This document shows positions 5,575-8,203 of a stretch of DNA of 8,203 nucleotides, in pieces (positions within the stretch are counted from its first letter, which is position 1; every line of letters starts with the position of its first letter). The DNA comes from CAZQAA01 sp964591255 (lineage in GTDB: Bacteria; Desulfobacterota; DSM-4660; Desulfatiglandales; Desulfatiglandaceae): positions 1-8,203 of the forward strand of contig CAZQAA010000010.1 of the NCBI GenBank assembly GCA_964591255.1, written 5' to 3'. Position numbers and translations under genes: made by a program. The notes beneath the pieces are model-generated. The model was not told where the DNA came from, did no database searches, and was given only the letters and a program-made list of their open reading frames with translations.

Positions 5575-6315
5575 TTGATAGTGATTCCAGCCGTTGACAT
5601 CAAAGATGGTCGTTGTGTCAGACTGAGACAGGGCCGGATTCAAGATGAGACCGTGTTTTCCGCCGTGCCGGAAGAGATGGCTGTAAAGTGGTTTGAGGCG
5701 GGTGCGGAGCGGCTCCATGTGGTGGATCTGGATGGTGCCTTTCAGGGTAAGCCGGTTAATGCCCATGTGATAGAGAAAATTGTGGAATCTGTTCCCATTC
5801 CTGTTCAGCTTGGGGGCGGCATCCGGGATATGGCTGCTGTTCAGGCCTATATGGATCTGGGGATTCAATACCTTATACTTGGTACCGTAGCCCATAAGAA
5901 ACCTGTATTTTTGGAGGAGGTGTGCGATCGTTTTCCAGAACAGATTATACTTGGAATAGATGCCCGGAATGATATGGTTGCAGTGGAAGGATGGACACAG
6001 GAAACTACGCTCACTCCTATACAGATGGCAAGGAGGTTTGAGGATCTTCCCATCTCTGCAGTTATTTATACTGATATTCAGAGAGATGGGATGAGGTCCG
6101 GTCCGAATGTGGCTGCCACGATGCGGTTGGCGCATGCAATCCGATTCCCTGTAATTGCATCCGGAGGGATCTCAGGTATTTCAGATGTCCTGGAGATATT
6201 GACGTTATCTGAGGAGGGTGTTATGGGGATGATTACCGGAAGGGCCTTGTATGACGGCAGCCTGGATCTGGCCCATGCCATAAGCATATGCAAGGCCAAA
6301 GGTGCAGGGGTATAA
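5575..6315 (+). CDS. hisA: HisA, phosphoribosylformimino-AICAR-phosphate isomerase
   Basis: HisA is a cytoplasmic (beta/alpha)8-barrel enzyme that isomerises ProFAR to PRFAR, the fourth step of histidine synthesis. The 246-residue length is normal. Catalytic D8 (in PAVDIKDG) and D129 (in LGIDARND) are present, as are the phosphate-binding stretches LGGGIR (79-84), ASGGIS (195-200) and the closing GMITGRALYDG (218-228). YTDIQRDGM (165-173) is the usual HisA signature and separates it from HisF. The start is TTG 5575: it places MIVIPAVD exactly where the family begins, and AGAGGTG (5561-5567) sits at 7 bp. It follows the exported-protein gene by 15 bp and appears to end the operon, although no terminator is visible before efp. 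No hisF or hisH follows. Confidence 0.97.
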   Translation: MIVIPAVDIKDGRCVRLRQGRIQDETVFSAVPEEMAVKWFEAGAERLHVVDLDGAFQGKPVNAHVIEKIVESVPIPVQLGGGIRDMAAVQAYMDLGIQYLILGTVAHKKPVFLEEVCDRFPEQIILGIDARNDMVAVEGWTQETTLTPIQMARRFEDLPISAVIYTDIQRDGMRSGPNVAATMRLAHAIRFPVIASGGISGISDVLEILTLSEEGVMGMITGRALYDGSLDLAHAISICKAKGAGV

Positions 6316-6355
6316 CTCTTGAATCCTGAACCAGCAATATCGTATTTTATGGAAT

Positions 6356-6383
6356 TTGTCTTACTTTTTGTATGGGATATTCA
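6356..6383 (+). promoter_or_regulatory. Possible promoter of efp
   Basis: TTGTCT (6356-6361), 16 bp, then TATTCA (6378-6383). Both boxes are imperfect. The A/T-rich tandem repeat directly after offers other -10-like strings (TATTTATTAA), so the exact promoter is uncertain. A promoter somewhere in this 114-bp gap is expected because efp serves a different function from hisA. Confidence 0.3.
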
Positions 6384-6406
6384 AACTATTTATTAAACTA
6401 TTTATT
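6383..6406. repeat. Perfect 12-bp tandem duplication upstream of efp
   Basis: AAACTATTTATT occurs twice head to tail (6383-6394 and 6395-6406), followed by AA that begins a third copy. It ends 23 bp before the efp start, in the probable promoter or leader. Slippage could change copy number; no function is known. Confidence 0.8.
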
Positions 6407-6429
6407 AAGATAAAGGCTGGCAGGTTACT

Positions 6430-6993
6430 ATGTATAATGCAAGTGATTTAAGAAAAGGGTTAAAGATCCAACTCGATAATGAACCCTATATCGTTATTGA
6501 ATTCCAGTTTTCAAAACCGGGAAAAGGACAGTCTCTTTACCGGTGTAAGCTGAAAAATATGATAACGGGCGTGATAATTGACCGGACCTATCGATCCGGG
6601 GATACATTTCAACCAGCGGATCTGGAAGAACGGAAGATGCAATATCTTTACACCCAGGATGATCAGGCTTGTTTTATGGACTTGGAGACCTATGATCAGG
6701 TATTTCTCGGCAATCAGCAACTGGGTGAGGCCATGAATTTTTTGACAGACAATTTGGAGGTGGATATCCTTTTTTTTACCGCCAAGCCCATAGGTATTAC
6801 CCTGCCTAACTTTGTTAATTTAAAGGTGACAAAGGGGGATCCTTGGGTAAAGGGTGATTCGGTTGCAGGCGATACAAAACCCGTTACAGTTGAAACCGGC
6901 TATGTCTTGCGGGTTCCCCCTTTTGTTCAGGAGGGAGACAGGATAACCATTGATACGCGAACCGGAGAGTATGTCACCAGAGTCAAGGAATAG
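6430..6993 (+). CDS. efp: Translation elongation factor P
   Basis: EF-P binds the ribosome between the P and E sites and helps peptide bonds form at consecutive prolines. The 187-residue length is usual. It has an N-terminal KOW-like domain (about 2-58), an OB domain (about 66-122) and a C-terminal OB domain (about 128-185) ending in ITIDTRTGEYVTRV. The loop SKPGKGQSLYR carries K32, equivalent to E. coli K34, the residue that EpmA modifies with beta-lysine. The neighbouring epmA supports this type of modification over rhamnosylation of arginine or unmodified use. The start is ATG 6430, with AGG at 6422-6424 and a further AAAGG at 6412-6416. The last codons overlap epmA in another frame, so the two are translated from one mRNA. 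Confidence 0.97.
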   Translation: MYNASDLRKGLKIQLDNEPYIVIEFQFSKPGKGQSLYRCKLKNMITGVIIDRTYRSGDTFQPADLEERKMQYLYTQDDQACFMDLETYDQVFLGNQQLGEAMNFLTDNLEVDILFFTAKPIGITLPNFVNLKVTKGDPWVKGDSVAGDTKPVTVETGYVLRVPPFVQEGDRITIDTRTGEYVTRVKE

Positions 6994-7924
6994 TGTCTTT
7001 AGTGACGAACAGGCCAGATTGGCTGATAAAAAGCCCTTTCTTTACAAGCGATCACGCATTCTTCAGGCGATTCGGCGGTTTTTCATAGAACGCGGCTATC
7101 TGGAAGTCGAGACCCCTTATATAATTCCTGCTCCTGCCCCGGAAGTTCATATCGACGCAATGAGCGCGGGTGATCTCTTTCTACACACCTCACCTGAACT
7201 CTGTATGAAGCGGTTGATGGCTGCTGGTTACCACAAAATATTTCAAATCTCCAAGTGCTTCAGAGAGGGAGAACGTGGAGATTTGCATTTGCCTGAATTT
7301 ACCATGCTTGAATGGTACAGAGCGGGAATAGATTACGGTTCACTGATGGAGGAATGTGAGAGCATGATACTCTCAGTAGTAAAAGATGTAGCCACTGGAG
7401 AATCTAATGATTATTCCTCCTCAAATATGGATTTTGAGTCCCCGTGGGAGAGACTCTCCGTGGAAGATGCTTTTGACCTCTACGCCTCTATAACTCCGGA
7501 AATGGCAGTCAAAAAGGGTCTTTTCGATGAGATTATGGTTCAGGAAGTTGAGCCTCATCTTGGAGTAACACGCCCTGTTTTCCTGTATGATTATCCGTCA
7601 TCCCTTGCGTCGCTTGCCCGATTGAGACATGACGACCATATGGTTGCGGAAAGGTTTGAACTTTATATGGGTGGTATGGAACTGGCCAACGGATTTTCTG
7701 AACTGACCGAGGAGAATGAGCAGAGGGCCCGGTTTGAAGAAGTCCTTGCCAAAAGGATTGAACTGGGAAAAAAAGCGACTCCCATGCCCGAAAAATTTTT
7801 AAAGGCACTTCAACATATGCCCGAGTCCGCCGGCATTGCTTTAGGCATTGATAGGCTTGTGATGATATTCACAGGCACTCATAAAATCGATGATGTGGTT
7901 TCCTTTACCCAGGACGATATCTAG
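6971..7924 (+). CDS. epmA: EF-P lysine aminoacylase EpmA (PoxA/GenX)
   Basis: EpmA is a paralogue of the class II lysyl-tRNA synthetase core that activates (R)-beta-lysine and attaches it to the tip lysine of EF-P instead of a tRNA. The protein lacks the N-terminal tRNA-binding OB domain of LysRS, as expected. With ATG 6971 it has 317 residues (E. coli about 325): LEVETP (44-49), HTSPELCMKRLM (72-83), class II motif 2 in FREGERGDLHLPEFTMLEWYR (98-118), ELANGFSELTE (237-247) and motif 3 GIALGIDRLVM (288-298). ATG 6971 overlaps efp by 23 bp with GGAGAG just before it. TTG 6950 is an alternative seven codons upstream, with AGGAGG at 6929-6934. I prefer the ATG but am not certain. The overlap with its own substrate gene points to translational coupling. 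The partner EpmB is not in the window. Confidence 0.95.
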   Translation: MSPESRNSVFSDEQARLADKKPFLYKRSRILQAIRRFFIERGYLEVETPYIIPAPAPEVHIDAMSAGDLFLHTSPELCMKRLMAAGYHKIFQISKCFREGERGDLHLPEFTMLEWYRAGIDYGSLMEECESMILSVVKDVATGESNDYSSSNMDFESPWERLSVEDAFDLYASITPEMAVKKGLFDEIMVQEVEPHLGVTRPVFLYDYPSSLASLARLRHDDHMVAERFELYMGGMELANGFSELTEENEQRARFEEVLAKRIELGKKATPMPEKFLKALQHMPESAGIALGIDRLVMIFTGTHKIDDVVSFTQDDI

Positions 7925-8020
7925 AGCCAAAATCCTTGAAAATCAAGCCCGCCTTTGTTACTATGTCGTCCATATGTCGATGTTTTCATCTCCTTTGTTT
8001 TTTTATTCACTATATTTTTT

Positions 8021-8203
8021 ATGGTAATCATTACGGATCAAACAGTTGCTGGCGAATCAGACAGCACCTCGTGTCTTGTCAATACAAAACGGTGCCTTGC
8101 GTGTGGGACTGACAGGATAAAAGCTGGGAGGCGCTATTGTTCCACACAATGCCGTCAGCAAATGAATTGGGTCCTTTCCCTGTCAAAGGGTCTCCTAAGG
8201 GTG
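8021..8203 (+). CDS. Start of a small cysteine-rich (zinc-ribbon-like) protein, cut by the window edge
   Basis: From ATG 8021 the frame stays open for 61 codons to the right edge. The visible part has a 24-residue unstructured lead, then C25-x2-C28 (RCLACG) and C40-x3-C44 (RRYCSTQCRQ), the spacing of a four-cysteine zinc site, followed by a helical stretch starting MNWVLSLSKG. I do not recognise the family. No good ribosome site precedes ATG 8021, so the start is uncertain; it is 96 bp after epmA on the same strand. Cysteine spacing and the lack of stops are what support it as a gene. The product is unknown. Confidence 0.55.
   Translation, partial: MVIITDQTVAGESDSTSCLVNTKRCLACGTDRIKAGRRYCSTQCRQQMNWVLSLSKGLLRV

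Noticed and set aside
5203..6135. Long open frame (about 310 codons) on the minus strand across the lipoprotein gene and hisA
   Set aside because: It lies fully opposite two well-supported genes, has no recognisable domain, and its composition is that of an antisense shadow.
7935..7947. CTTGA-AAA-TCAAG hairpin after epmA as a terminator
   Set aside because: The stem is only five pairs and no T-run follows; CCCGCC comes next.
1..8203. CRISPR array, toxin-antitoxin pair, defence island or prophage
   Set aside because: No spaced repeats and no matching protein motifs were found on either strand.

Overview
The window looks like chromosomal DNA of a motile Gram-negative bacterium, most likely a deltaproteobacterium (Desulfobacterota). 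This is inferred from the gene types: a PomA/PomB-like flagellar stator, a DUF2333 protein, a Fur protein fused to FeoA, and EF-P next to EpmA. By eye the G+C content is in the mid-forties. Gene density is high, codon use looks even, and there are no insertion sequences, integrases, phage genes or CRISPR repeats. I cannot name the species.

Layout from left to right: (1) the C-terminal half of a MotA/PomA stator gene and a complete motB/pomB, overlapping in signal and clearly one operon; (2) a 186-bp spacer with a bulged hairpin plus T-tract that could end the motor operon; (3) a DUF2333 membrane protein followed 15 bp later by a small protein-kinase-like gene; (4) a convergent minus-strand gene for a Fur-family regulator with a FeoA (SH3-like) domain fused to its C-terminus; (5) two divergent tRNA genes, Arg(CCT) on minus and Ala(CGC) on plus, with recognisable promoters between them; (6) hisB, an unrecognised exported (probable lipo-) protein, and hisA, starting only 24 bp after the tRNA-Ala; (7) efp and epmA, overlapping out of frame; (8) the start of a small cysteine-rich protein that runs off the right edge.

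How the genes work together: motA/motB make the ion-conducting stator that drives flagellar rotation, and residues typical of Na+ stators are present. HisB and HisA catalyse two steps of histidine synthesis. EF-P relieves ribosome stalling at polyproline, and EpmA is the enzyme that attaches beta-lysine to the EF-P tip lysine, so these two form a substrate/modifier pair. No gene for EpmB, the aminomutase that makes beta-lysine, lies in the window. The most unusual items are the Fur-FeoA fusion, whose DNA-recognition helix departs from the Fur consensus, and the tRNA-Ala that appears to be the 5' end of a histidine-gene transcript. Most of the remainder is ordinary housekeeping sequence, and I do not see a complete novel system.
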